Origin: Herpetosiphon sp.
GTDB lineage: Bacteria; Chloroflexota; Anaerolineae; Anaerolineales; Villigracilaceae
Direction: 5' to 3'
Assembly: GCA_020717985.1 (NCBI GenBank)
Contig: DYDH01000002.1
Location: forward strand, 7,186 to 42,718
Length of the DNA: 35,533 nucleotides
Of the stretch, positions 1 through 8,289 are shown piece after piece (position 1 is the stretch's first letter; each line of letters opens with the position of its first letter). The notes under the pieces are model-generated. The model was not told the DNA's origin. It was given only the letters and a program-made list of their open reading frames with translations, and did no database searches. A program made the translations under genes and the position numbers.

Positions 1-1
1 G

Positions 2-346
2 GGCATCAGTTGGACCAATCTGGATGTCGCGTTGGAGGACTATCACTTTGTTCTGAAAACCTGGCCGGAGGAAAAATACAACGAAGTCCACGGGATTTTC
101 AAAGTCTGGCGAAAGGGCAACCTCATCGCTCATCAATTCGGAATGTTTCCAAAAATGATGGATGGCAACCTGCCCGATGCACTTACATTTGCAAGGACGA
201 TGGCAAAAGAGATCCCAGGTGTGTCAGTTTTTATTGGACTTGAAACCGATGTGGATGAAGAAACCATCCCTTGGTTGACTGTCGTCCTACCGAATGGTGA
301 GACTGAACCGATCATCGAAGAAAGCGGGGAATCATGCACGCAGTAA
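2..346 (+). CDS. Hypothetical protein, 5'-truncated by the window edge
   Basis: The reading frame is open from base 2 to a stop at 344-346 with no stop upstream, so the true start lies outside the window. About 114 residues are visible. The fragment is soluble and mixed alpha/beta, with no signal peptide or membrane segment and an acidic C-terminus (ETEPIIEESGESCTQ). I recognise no domain. A TTG at 32 could be read as a start, but the frame continues upstream without a break, so a partial gene is more likely. It overlaps the next gene by 13 bases and heads a four-gene plus-strand run that leads to the methylase-helicase. A role in the biology of the mobile element is likely from context only. 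Confidence 0.6.
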   Translation, partial: GISWTNLDVALEDYHFVLKTWPEEKYNEVHGIFKVWRKGNLIAHQFGMFPKMMDGNLPDALTFARTMAKEIPGVSVFIGLETDVDEETIPWLTVVLPNGETEPIIEESGESCTQ

Positions 347-594
347 CGCCAAAACAACGCATCCGCATCCTGACCATTCAGATCGCAGTTGCGGATGAAG
401 CTGACCCTGACTCGGTTGCCGATGAAATCTCTGAATTGCTTTCTGAAAACGGGATTTGTTCCGATAGCAGTCATATCCTAGACTGGCGCTATCTCACGGA
501 ATATCAGCCCGTTGTCATTGCCAGTGATGATCCCGAAGAAGGGGAAGTCTTCGGGCTGCTGGATTTCAAATTGATCATTACAAACGAGGATTAA
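334..594 (+). CDS. Small hypothetical protein (86 aa)
   Basis: This short acidic protein starts at an ATG inside the end of the preceding gene (13-base overlap) and ends one base before the next ATG. That packing supports it being real and translationally coupled. The sequence reads as a beta-alpha-beta type fold (RIRILTIQIAVADEADPDS, then a helix, then an EVFGLLDFKLIITNED strand pair). There are no membrane segments, cysteine clusters or catalytic motifs. I do not recognise a family. It probably works with its operon neighbours, which are also uncharacterised. Confidence 0.6.
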   Translation: MHAVTPKQRIRILTIQIAVADEADPDSVADEISELLSENGICSDSSHILDWRYLTEYQPVVIASDDPEEGEVFGLLDFKLIITNED

Positions 595-595
595 C

Positions 596-1678
596 ATGTA
601 TGAATGGACCGAACCATATGAAGATGAAACCATCAAGGAACGAATTGAAGAATTTGGACAAGCACAGAAAATTGCGATGCAGAATGGCAAAGTATTGGTT
701 GCATCTTATGAACAGTTCTGGTTGCCTGCTCTGAATGACCTGTCCGATGTTGAGTATCTTGGACGGGAACGTCACCGCGCTCCGTATGGAACATTCGAAC
801 CTGCAGCGGATGTACCCTTTCATGGTGCATTGTGGTTCACCCCTGCAAAGGATGCAGCGTTGCCTCCATCTTTGAAAAATATCAAGGAGTGGATACCTGC
901 TGGCGCAGTCGTGGATATGAATGCGCGTATGGTGAAAATCAAGGTGGATGAAATCGAGATCACCTTTACCAGCATCAACGTCAGCCTGAATGCACATCAA
1001 CTTTTGCAGGAAATCAATCAGGAATTGGTGCGCGCCAATGCAGGCGTGTATGTCTGGAAGATCGAGCCTGTGGATGAAATGTCCTCTTCAGTACGGCATC
1101 TATTTCCTGATGGAAGAATTCCAGCATTGAGCAATGCCCACACCCGCGCTGATGTCACGGGCTATGCCCTCATGCAGGATCGACCCTATCAACACACATT
1201 GATTTACGTGGGCTTTGCGGCTTACAAAACCAGCGTCGAGAGTCTGTGGGCTTCGTTGATCCGTGGGCGTGGTTCATGTTCCATGCGCGGTATGTCTGTC
1301 CTGGCGGATGGTGAAGTGAAGATGATGACTCAGCCATTGACCGAGTTCAATGTCATGCACGCGGGCATCATTTGCCGCAAGGCTTTGCCCGGGAAATGGG
1401 AAGCCAGGGACGACTCTGCCTATGCCCTGGTCTTTGAACAAGGCAGGGAGGTGGAAACAGAATTGCAGATGCTGGCAGCGAAACGTTTGCAGGAAGCGCT
1501 GGCCTTTCCTATTCCTGATACCTGGGCAAAGACCTTATGGGAACATGGACTGGATGCCGGCTTCATCCAACGGCTCGAAACAGGTGGGGACTGTCGAGGT
1601 GGAGTCAGGCTGGATTTAGGAAAGCCCTGGCAGGAACTGGTGCAAAACCTGCTTGAACAGGAAGTCCTGACGATTTAG
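596..1678 (+). CDS. Hypothetical protein (360 aa)
   Basis: This is a long, well-coded soluble protein of unknown function. The ATG at 596 follows the preceding stop by one base, with a GAGGA ribosome-binding element just upstream inside the previous gene. The sequence has an acidic helical N-terminus (residues 1-40), a beta-rich middle (about 100-150), and an alpha/beta C-terminal half containing RGRGSCSMRGMSVLADGEV (about 225-243). I see no known catalytic motif, transmembrane segment or signal peptide. Its stop codon overlaps the Shine-Dalgarno sequence of the next gene. Similar unknown genes are common in conjugative-element backbones, but this one cannot be assigned from sequence alone. 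Confidence 0.65.
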   Translation: MYEWTEPYEDETIKERIEEFGQAQKIAMQNGKVLVASYEQFWLPALNDLSDVEYLGRERHRAPYGTFEPAADVPFHGALWFTPAKDAALPPSLKNIKEWIPAGAVVDMNARMVKIKVDEIEITFTSINVSLNAHQLLQEINQELVRANAGVYVWKIEPVDEMSSSVRHLFPDGRIPALSNAHTRADVTGYALMQDRPYQHTLIYVGFAAYKTSVESLWASLIRGRGSCSMRGMSVLADGEVKMMTQPLTEFNVMHAGIICRKALPGKWEARDDSAYALVFEQGREVETELQMLAAKRLQEALAFPIPDTWAKTLWEHGLDAGFIQRLETGGDCRGGVRLDLGKPWQELVQNLLEQEVLTI

Positions 1679-1687
1679 GAGATCAAC

Positions 1688-2068
1688 ATGTTTCAATCCA
1701 TTCAAGTTGATGAGATCTTCGATCTCAATACGGATCAAGATCATCCGGCATACTGGCTGGCGCAGTTGCGCAAAGCCGACTGGCAGTACCTGTTGAAGTT
1801 CGTGGATGTGAAGCTGCCGGCGAAAACAAAGAAACAAACACTGGCGGAAGCTGCCCTGCGGCATTTTGAGTTTGTAACCTGCGATGGGCGTGGAGATGTC
1901 TGGCAGATGTGGAATGAGATGCGGAACAAGCATCGTATCCTGATTGTCCAGTTCCGTCATTCAGAGTCGGATTGGTCTCGTGGAATTCCAGAGTTCGTCC
2001 ATCTGGAAAAGAATGATCCCCTCGGCTTTGTGAATATCGCCGGACGGTTGTTCTGTCGCGTGAAGTAA
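1688..2068 (+). CDS. Hypothetical protein (126 aa)
   Basis: This small soluble protein starts at an ATG preceded by a clear AGGAG ribosome-binding site that overlaps the stop of the upstream gene. Residues 18-50 form an amphipathic helical segment (HPAYWLAQLRKADWQYLLKF). The C-terminal half is beta-rich and ends in the basic tail LFCRVK. I recognise no domain. It is the last gene of the leading four-gene run; a hairpin followed by a T-rich stretch comes 20 bases after its stop and probably ends or attenuates transcription. Confidence 0.6.
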   Translation: MFQSIQVDEIFDLNTDQDHPAYWLAQLRKADWQYLLKFVDVKLPAKTKKQTLAEAALRHFEFVTCDGRGDVWQMWNEMRNKHRILIVQFRHSESDWSRGIPEFVHLEKNDPLGFVNIAGRLFCRVK

Positions 2069-2086
2069 AAAACCAAATTCAACCTG

Positions 2087-2123
2087 ATCCCCCATGCCAT
2101 TCGGTGTGGGGGATTTTATTTTC
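2087..2123 (+). terminator. Rho-independent terminator or attenuator
   Basis: An 8-bp perfect stem (ATCCCCCA at 2087-2094 with TGGGGGAT at 2107-2114) encloses a 12-base loop and is followed by a T-rich tract (TTATTTTC). It lies between the hypothetical operon and the methylase-helicase gene, so the latter may be transcribed partly by read-through or from a promoter I cannot identify. Confidence 0.65.
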
Positions 2124-2138
2124 TAATAGGAGATTGAT

Positions 2139-5100
2139 ATGCGTCCTCCCGCACTTGAGAAATTAGGTTATTACCCAACGGCGACTCATGTCGCTGAGTT
2201 GCTCAAAACATATTTCAAGTCTGCCGAATCCGGCAGGTTGCTCGATCCTTGCGCCGGTGAAGGCACAGCCGCATCCATCCTGGCGAAAGCTTTGAACTGC
2301 CAGAGTTGGGGTGCAGAACTGTCCCCGGCACGCGCTGCGCTGGCTGTTGAAAAGATGGATCGCCTGTTCAATACACCCTGGCAATCGTGTCATCTTACCA
2401 ACGAGTCCATTACCCTGTTATTCCTCAATCCGCCCTATAGCCATGACCGTTTGGGCGACCAGAAACGACTGGAATTGGAGTTCCTGAAATCCACCACGCC
2501 CAAATTAATCCGTAATGGCGTGTTGGTGTATATCGTGCCTCACCAACTTCTACGCGATCTGGATGTGGCTTCCCATCTGGCTGGCTATTACGAGAACATC
2601 ACGGTCTATCGTTATCCTGAAACGGGATTCAATCAGGTCATCGCGCTGGCAGTGAAGCGAATAAAGTTCAAAATGCCTTCTAACGATGAAGTCATGCAGG
2701 TACAGGGTTTGGCCGACATCGAACCTCCCATGTTAAGCGAAGTGAAAGAGCCGCTGTACCAATTATTACCTGCCTCCGATAAAGGCGCTGGCGGACAGTC
2801 GATCCGCTTCTCGCGGTTGGACTGGCAACCGGAGGAAATCGTGGACGCCACACAGAGACGCGGCGTGCATTCCACAAAGGAATGGCTTGACCTGCTCAAT
2901 CCCTCACGTGGATTGGGTGAATTCAAACAACCTGTGATGCCCTTAAAGAAGGGTCACATCGCCATGTTGATGGCCTCCGGCATGATGGGGACTTTGCGCT
3001 TGAATGATGATGACGGAAAGCCGATGCTGGTGAAAGGCCGTGTGATGAAGGTTACAGAGAAGGTCGAGGAGACCACGGACAAGAAGGGCAATACAACATC
3101 GGAGGTCTTTCGAGACCGTTTTGTTTCCACCGTTGCGATCCTGCGTCAAAGTGGGATCGAGATCATTGATACCGTTGAACCGCTCTCGAAATTTATGCAC
3201 AAGTACGGCGATCAGCTCGGCGCACACATTCTGTCCACATATCGTCCGTTGTATAACTTCGATCCAACACCGGAAGAGATCGCCGTGTTGGACACATTGG
3301 GGACGAAGCGTAAGCCGTTGCCAGGGCAGGAAAAGGCGGGATTGTTGCCGGCGCAACGACATGCAGTGGCTGCAATGGCTCGTTCCATTCGCAAGCATGG
3401 GGTTGGTAATGTACAAGGCGAAATGGGACTTGGGAAAGCGCAGCCACTTTCCGCAAAAATATACACACCAACTGGATATAAATTAATGGGGAACATCAAA
3501 GTTGGTGATCAAGTAATCAATCCTGATGGTGGATATGCCAATGTAATCGGCGTCTTTCCTCAAGGAATTATGGATATTTACCGAGTAACTTTTAGTGATG
3601 GCAGTTTTACAGAATGTACTGCCAATCATCTCTGGGAAGTTTACTCGCCGCTAAGGAAATGGAAAGGGAAACCGAGATATGTAAAACCCCTGTATCAAAT
3701 AATGGATGAACCTCTAGTACATTCAAATTCAGGCAATCATCAGGTATTTATACCAATGGTCAAGCCTGTTGAGTTTCAGAAGAGGACACTGCCGGTTCAT
3801 CCGTATCTAGTCGGCGTACTTTTAGGTGATGGTGGGTTATCGGCAAACTCAATTCTACTAACATCTGCGGATGACGAATTACTGGATTACGTCAGGGAGT
3901 ATCTACCTCATCCAGTGAGGCTAATACCTAGTGGTACTAATTATGGCTGGAGACTATCTGTAGGACGTGTAAACACCAAAAATCCTTTACTCGATCAGAT
4001 CAGAAACTTGGGTTTGATGGGACACAGATCTTACGATAAGTTTATTCCGAATGAGTATCTGTATTCGGATAGGGCTGATCGTTTGGCTTTGCTTCAAGGA
4101 CTGTTTGATACTGATGGGTCGGTAGCAAACACCACAGGTGTGGATTACATAACCACCTCTCTGGAATTGGCAAAAGGAGTAAAGGAACTAGTCCAATCAC
4201 TTGGCGGTACGGTATCAGCTAATTTAAGGCACCCAATTTACACACATAACGGAGAAAAAAAGAATGGAAGACTTGCTTATCGCCTCTACATAAAATTACC
4301 ATCGGACATTCCGCCGTTCCGCCTGTCAAGAAAGGCAAACGCTTATCTTCCAGCAGGGAAATATGAGCCGCATCGTTCCATCGTGAAAATTGAGCTATTA
4401 GATCAGGACAATGCACAGTGCATCATGTTGAATAGTGAAAACCAGCTTTATGTGACCGATGAGTACATCGTCACCCACAACACAACCATTGGCTCTGGTG
4501 TTGTTGAACTTCTGGATGCCTATCCTGCCATCGTGCTCTGTCCACCTCATCTTGTTCCAAAATGGATTCGGGAAATTGAAGAAACCATTCCTGGCGCGAA
4601 GGCAATGGAGTTAACTCGTATCGGTCGTAATGCTGGCGATCCCGGGGATGTGAACGATGTACGCAGGTTCTTGGGACTGTATAAGACTGGAAAACTGGGG
4701 CAGAAAGCCGTGGCAGTCATCGCGCACACATCCGCAAAATATGGTGCCGGCTGGGAACATGCTGTGGTTCGAAAGAAGTTCGTTGATGAAGAGGATGGCC
4801 AGGTATTTGAAGCATTGACCTGCCCCGAATGTGGATCACCCATTCAGATTGATCTGCCAGGTGGGTTTGTTTCCACGGCAAACAATCTTGATGACCTGGG
4901 TGACAAGCGTCGCTTCTGTCAGGCTAAAATCACGGGCTATGAACTGGATGACCACCGGCGGCTGGTTCATGATGAACATGGCAAACCAGTTTGGGGGAAA
5001 CGGGTTTGCGGCACACCCTTATTCCAGTTCACTGGGCGTCGCTGGGCGATTGCTGATTACATTGCCAAACATGCAAAAGGCAAGTTCAAACTACTCATCG

Positions 5101-6503
5101 CTGATGAGTGCCACCAGTTCCAAGCGAAAGCCTCGGATCGGGGTATTGCTTTTCATCAGCTTGTTGAAGCAACCCAATACACCCTGACTCTGACAGGCAC
5201 ATTCTTCGGTGGTAAAAGCACATCCATCTTCTGGTTGCTTCATCGTTTGAACGCCAGCGTGAGGAAAGACTTTACCTTCAATGATGAGAAACGCTGGGCA
5301 CGGCTGTATGGAGTACTGGAGATGACTCGAAAGAGCAAGCGTGCCACGGAAGATGATGATGAGGATGGTTTTACCGGCAATCGGCGCTATCAGAATCAGG
5401 CAAAAGAGAAGCCTGGCATTTCTCCAGCCATTGTGAATCGCTTGTTGGATACCACGATATTCCTATCCCTTAAGGACTTGGGGTTGGCGATGCCTCATTA
5501 TGCCGAAGAAGTGGTTACTCTCATGATGACCGATAAACAGAGTAGCCAGTATCGCTCAATGGCAAAGAAACTGCGCGACCTAGCGATCAAGAACCGCCGC
5601 TATCTCTCGTCTTGGTTGCAATGGACTCTGGCGCGCCCTAACTCTGCTTTCCGCGATGAAGTGGTTGAGATTGACGAAGTGGATCGCAAGGGCGAATTTG
5701 TACGCAGAAAGGAACTGATGGAACTGCCGGCTGTGGTCGATGACGAGACCATGCCAAAGGAATCCTGGCTGGTGGATTTCTGTCGGTCTGAACGTCAACA
5801 AGGACGCAAAGTACTGATCTATCTGCGTCAGACCGGGACACGCGACATCCAGGACCGCATCCTGAAAGTTCTCCGAGACGGAGGGGTGCGTGCCGAGGTA
5901 TTGACCAGCGGAGTCAACCCACGCAAGCGCGAAGAATGGATTGCCAAGCGTGTTGTTGGACTGGATGCATTGGTAGTCAACCCTAGATTAGTGGAGACGG
6001 GGCTTGACCTGATTGCTTTCTCATCGGTTGTATTTGCCGAGATTGAATATAGCTTGTATACATTGTGGCAGGCTGTACGCAGAGTTTGGAGATTGGGTCA
6101 AACCAAACCTGTGAAGGCGATCTTCTCGGTCTACAGTGAAGCGATGGAGGCACGCGCATTGGCATTGATGGGTCAGAAAATGAAAGCTGCTCAACTCCTA
6201 TACGGAGATGAAGTAGGAGGCGCTATCGTCCCAGAAGAGGACGGAGACATCCTGATGAAACTCGCACGTGAGGCATTGGAGTCTGCCGACCTGCCCGATC
6301 TGCAATCTCTGTTTGCCGATGAGGTAGTAGTGTCCAATTCGCCTCTTGGATGTCCAACGGCTCCAAGCGCACCGCTTCCAGTTCCTGATATGCCCAAGGC
6401 AGTTTCCTGGTCCGACTGGATGACGCAGAAGGGAGCAGTGGGGAGGTCTGCCAATCGCCCACGATCCAAACAAGTGACGCAGAATCAAGTGTCACTATTC
6501 TAA
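2139..6503 (+). CDS. DUF6094-type N6-DNA methyltransferase fused to a SNF2-like helicase, interrupted by an intein
   Basis: The ATG at 2139 has AGGAGA six bases upstream. The N-terminus (MRPPALEKLGYYPT) and SAM-binding motif DPCAGEG (residues 36-42) plus catalytic NPPY (97-100) mark a DNA adenine N6-methyltransferase of the DUF6094 kind. A superfamily 2 helicase follows. Its Walker A motif GEMGLGK (from residue 427) is cut directly after the lysine by a 348-residue intein (434-781) and resumes with TT. Further motifs are DECH (989-992), TGTFFGG, a CPEC zinc-binding cluster (about 895-960) and a SNF2-style C-terminal motif ending RRVWRLGQTKP. The spliced product would be 1106 residues. Family context suggests a DNA-translocating methylase carried by mobile elements, perhaps protecting element DNA from restriction in the manner of phage P1 DarB. 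That role is inference. The DNA of the intein is visibly more AT-rich than the flanking extein DNA. Confidence 0.88.
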   Translation: MRPPALEKLGYYPTATHVAELLKTYFKSAESGRLLDPCAGEGTAASILAKALNCQSWGAELSPARAALAVEKMDRLFNTPWQSCHLTNESITLLFLNPPYSHDRLGDQKRLELEFLKSTTPKLIRNGVLVYIVPHQLLRDLDVASHLAGYYENITVYRYPETGFNQVIALAVKRIKFKMPSNDEVMQVQGLADIEPPMLSEVKEPLYQLLPASDKGAGGQSIRFSRLDWQPEEIVDATQRRGVHSTKEWLDLLNPSRGLGEFKQPVMPLKKGHIAMLMASGMMGTLRLNDDDGKPMLVKGRVMKVTEKVEETTDKKGNTTSEVFRDRFVSTVAILRQSGIEIIDTVEPLSKFMHKYGDQLGAHILSTYRPLYNFDPTPEEIAVLDTLGTKRKPLPGQEKAGLLPAQRHAVAAMARSIRKHGVGNVQGEMGLGKAQPLSAKIYTPTGYKLMGNIKVGDQVINPDGGYANVIGVFPQGIMDIYRVTFSDGSFTECTANHLWEVYSPLRKWKGKPRYVKPLYQIMDEPLVHSNSGNHQVFIPMVKPVEFQKRTLPVHPYLVGVLLGDGGLSANSILLTSADDELLDYVREYLPHPVRLIPSGTNYGWRLSVGRVNTKNPLLDQIRNLGLMGHRSYDKFIPNEYLYSDRADRLALLQGLFDTDGSVANTTGVDYITTSLELAKGVKELVQSLGGTVSANLRHPIYTHNGEKKNGRLAYRLYIKLPSDIPPFRLSRKANAYLPAGKYEPHRSIVKIELLDQDNAQCIMLNSENQLYVTDEYIVTHNTTIGSGVVELLDAYPAIVLCPPHLVPKWIREIEETIPGAKAMELTRIGRNAGDPGDVNDVRRFLGLYKTGKLGQKAVAVIAHTSAKYGAGWEHAVVRKKFVDEEDGQVFEALTCPECGSPIQIDLPGGFVSTANNLDDLGDKRRFCQAKITGYELDDHRRLVHDEHGKPVWGKRVCGTPLFQFTGRRWAIADYIAKHAKGKFKLLIADECHQFQAKASDRGIAFHQLVEATQYTLTLTGTFFGGKSTSIFWLLHRLNASVRKDFTFNDEKRWARLYGVLEMTRKSKRATEDDDEDGFTGNRRYQNQAKEKPGISPAIVNRLLDTTIFLSLKDLGLAMPHYAEEVVTLMMTDKQSSQYRSMAKKLRDLAIKNRRYLSSWLQWTLARPNSAFRDEVVEIDEVDRKGEFVRRKELMELPAVVDDETMPKESWLVDFCRSERQQGRKVLIYLRQTGTRDIQDRILKVLRDGGVRAEVLTSGVNPRKREEWIAKRVVGLDALVVNPRLVETGLDLIAFSSVVFAEIEYSLYTLWQAVRRVWRLGQTKPVKAIFSVYSEAMEARALALMGQKMKAAQLLYGDEVGGAIVPEEDGDILMKLAREALESADLPDLQSLFADEVVVSNSPLGCPTAPSAPLPVPDMPKAVSWSDWMTQKGAVGRSANRPRSKQVTQNQVSLF
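3438..4481 (+). mobile_element. Class 3-type intein with LAGLIDADG homing endonuclease
   Basis: The insertion encodes 348 residues, from Ala1 (GCG at 3438) to Asn348 (AAC at 4479-4481), within the Walker A lysine-threonine junction of the helicase. Block A reads AQPLSAKIYTPTGYKLMGNI, block B contains CTANHLW, block F contains AQCIML, and block G ends VTHN followed by Thr+1. The residues that define class 3 inteins are all present: Trp66, Cys328 and Thr346, together with Ala1 in place of the usual Cys or Ser. In that class the block F cysteine, not residue 1, makes the first thioester. Two dodecapeptide motifs (LLGDGGL near intein residue 128; GLFDTDGS near 221-228) show a LAGLIDADG homing endonuclease domain with its acidic residues intact, so it may still be mobile. 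Confidence 0.92.
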
Positions 6504-6507
6504 AACG

Positions 6508-6540
6508 ACAGCAGTACAGGCGTCACACCTGTACTGCTGT
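6508..6540 (+). terminator. Strong hairpin after the methylase-helicase gene
   Basis: A perfect 13-bp inverted repeat (ACAGCAGTACAGG at 6508-6520 and its complement at 6528-6540) with a 7-base loop begins four bases after the stop codon. The following ATTCTTAATT is only weakly T-rich, so termination may be partial, or the hairpin may stabilise the 3' end of the long mRNA. Confidence 0.55.
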
Positions 6541-6561
6541 ATTCTTAATTGGAGGCTCAAT

Positions 6562-6990
6562 ATGGAAGAAAATCCAAGATGTAAAAAGTGTAAAAGGGTT
6601 TTGAAATCCCCAATAAGTATCGCACGAGGTATGGGTCCAAAATGTGCGGGAGTTTCTGCTACACGAGGAAAAAGTGTTCGCGCAAGAATTACACGGAGTT
6701 CTGGGATTGCGTATCAAAGTGCCAGCCTAGATCAATTACAGACGCCACTTTTCCCTGGTGACTTGCCAACGAAGCGTTTGAGTAAGAAAGAATTGTATCG
6801 CCGCCGACGGGAGGAACGCAGGCGGTCGTTTGAAATGCGTGTGCCATTCCAATGCGGCATGTTGTTGCCCAAAAGGAAGCCGTTGGTTTATACGCCGTTG
6901 GATGATGGAAGTTGGAAGGAAAATCCAACCGGAAGAGTAATCTCACATGAGCGATTACAAGAGTATTTGAGACAATACCGCTTTATTTAA
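6562..6990 (+). CDS. DUF6011-like zinc-ribbon protein
   Basis: A GGAGG site six bases upstream fixes the ATG at 6562. The N-terminus carries CKKC (Cys7, Cys10), then RGMGPKC (Cys28). This matches the small DUF6011 zinc-binding domain, in which a CxxC knuckle precedes a GxGPxC element. The middle is strongly basic (KKELYRRRREERRRSFEMR, about residues 76-94), suggesting nucleic-acid binding. The C-terminal 40 residues are unassigned. It follows the methylase-helicase on the same strand and ends at a strong terminator, so it is the last gene of the left backbone block. The function is unknown; an accessory DNA- or RNA-binding role is inference. Confidence 0.7.
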   Translation: MEENPRCKKCKRVLKSPISIARGMGPKCAGVSATRGKSVRARITRSSGIAYQSASLDQLQTPLFPGDLPTKRLSKKELYRRRREERRRSFEMRVPFQCGMLLPKRKPLVYTPLDDGSWKENPTGRVISHERLQEYLRQYRFI

Positions 6991-6994
6991 TCGT

Positions 6995-7031
6995 AAGCTC
7001 CTGATTTGTCGAAAATCAGGAGCTTTTTGTT
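6995..7031 (+). terminator. Rho-independent terminator
   Basis: A perfect 13-bp stem (AAGCTCCTGATTT at 6995-7007 with AAATCAGGAGCTT at 7013-7025) has a 5-base loop and runs into TTTGTTTTAA. It sits right after the zinc-ribbon gene and before the convergent nuclease gene, marking the left boundary of the defence cargo. Confidence 0.9.
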
Positions 7032-7076
7032 TTAAGTGTATAGTTTTATTGGGAAACTAATTTTTGATGACATGGT

Positions 7077-7802
7077 TTAGGTTTCCTCAAAATCATTAAA
7101 GCCAAGATCAATGAATTTGATCTTCCTCTTCAACAGCTCACTTATCACCCGTTGAGATGCTCCATAGTACAAAAACCACCACACATCATTGACAAGTTTC
7201 TTCTTCAAGAGGTAATGATCCTTGTAAATCTGGTCTTTGATCCCACCATGATAGGAAATTCGCCCAGATTTGATCTCAACCCCTATCTTGAAATCCAACA
7301 AATAAAGGTCATATCTTCTCTTTGCGTACCTACCCTCGGCATCATAACTCTCAAATACTGTTTTGTCGGCACTGATGTTTATGGGTCCAGAATAGTTCTC
7401 AATGTTCCTCAAATAATATTCGACCAATGCTAAGCCCATGAGTTCGAATGTTTTTCCCCTTGCCCTGTTCTGTGTCAATACAACTTCATTCAATGATGAA
7501 GCATCCAAACTCACTTTTCCCCGAGATGCTTCTTTGATCTGTTGGGATGTGCCTTTTCTTCTTCGAGGGATTTCAGAAACTCTGTATGCGTTCAAGAATT
7601 CAATTACTGCATTATTGTGGGCTACGGATTGAGTTTGGTACTGTAAAACTTGGTCTATGATCTGTACGGGAGAAGTATTGTGTTTCTGAGCTATTTTATG
7701 AAGAAATCCCCTGAAATAATTTGCGGCTTCATTGTAGCTTCTATCTTTAGATAGAAGCTTTTCGACCTCCACGCTGACAGCCACTCCAAGTTCGTTTTTC
7801 AT
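7077..7802 (-). CDS. PD-(D/E)XK nuclease-like protein (241 aa)
   Basis: The C-terminal half shows the core of a PD-(D/E)XK nuclease: Glu120 in the helix RARGKTFELMG, then RYDLYLLD (Asp165), then VEIKSG (Glu176, Lys178), followed by a basic helix and a WWFLYYG strand. The N-terminal 100 residues are helical and may bind DNA or a partner. This arrangement is known from restriction and repair nucleases; the specific family is not clear. It is the last gene of a minus-strand group whose other members include a second small nuclease-like protein 19 bases upstream. The DNA is more AT-rich than the backbone genes, consistent with acquired cargo. A nuclease fold is fairly likely; the substrate is unknown. 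Confidence 0.65.
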   Translation of the reverse strand: MKNELGVAVSVEVEKLLSKDRSYNEAANYFRGFLHKIAQKHNTSPVQIIDQVLQYQTQSVAHNNAVIEFLNAYRVSEIPRRRKGTSQQIKEASRGKVSLDASSLNEVVLTQNRARGKTFELMGLALVEYYLRNIENYSGPINISADKTVFESYDAEGRYAKRRYDLYLLDFKIGVEIKSGRISYHGGIKDQIYKDHYLLKKKLVNDVWWFLYYGASQRVISELLKRKIKFIDLGFNDFEET

Positions 7803-7821
7803 TCATGACATCAAGCGTAAG

Positions 7822-8280
7822 CTATACCTCATATTCTTCTCTCCAAACGACTTGGATCAACCTATCGTTCAAAATTTCTTCTATTTCTTCTTTACACCCA
7901 GGCTTTGTCGGCGGTGACGGGTATACTATGGCAGGTATTACATCCAACGGGTTCAAGTGATCTTCAATATACCGCCAAATTTGCCTGGCATGTCTCAGCG
8001 CGGTGGGACGCACTCTATGCTCTTTGAGTAGATCCCAGTTGGTCGCCTTTATTTCAACAAGTATAGTCTGGACATCTTCTTCCAGTTTCAATCGGATATC
8101 CACCCGACCGCGTTTACCTTCCCATTGGGTTGGTGCTTCAAATTCGGCTGCGGAATTAAGTTCGTTGTTCCAATGAGCCCTTTCCCAGGCTTCGAACTTG
8201 CGACCGCGCCTTACACATTTAAGAAATTCACGGAAAACTTTATCTTTTTTCATTAGGCTATTTATTTTCTTATCAACCAA
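7822..8280 (-). CDS. Small PD-(D/E)XK nuclease-like protein (152 aa)
   Basis: The middle of this protein has GRVDIRLKL (Asp61) followed 15 residues later by VEIKATNWD (Glu76, Lys78), the active-site signature of the PD-(D/E)XK superfamily. RPTALRHARQIWRYI (about residues 91-105) resembles the helix that follows the core in such nucleases. At 152 residues it is little more than the catalytic core. It starts nine bases after the hydrolase gene upstream and ends 19 bases before the next nuclease-like gene, so the three are probably co-transcribed. It could be an effector, or a nuclease-fold partner of the larger protein next door. Confidence 0.65.
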   Translation of the reverse strand: MVDKKINSLMKKDKVFREFLKCVRRGRKFEAWERAHWNNELNSAAEFEAPTQWEGKRGRVDIRLKLEEDVQTILVEIKATNWDLLKEHRVRPTALRHARQIWRYIEDHLNPLDVIPAIVYPSPPTKPGCKEEIEEILNDRLIQVVWREEYEV

Positions 8281-8289
8281 TAGATAAGA

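Noticed and set aside
6508-6540. Inverted repeat as an insertion-sequence end
   Set aside because: It is a compact hairpin with a 7-base loop right after a stop codon, without a transposase or a second copy nearby.
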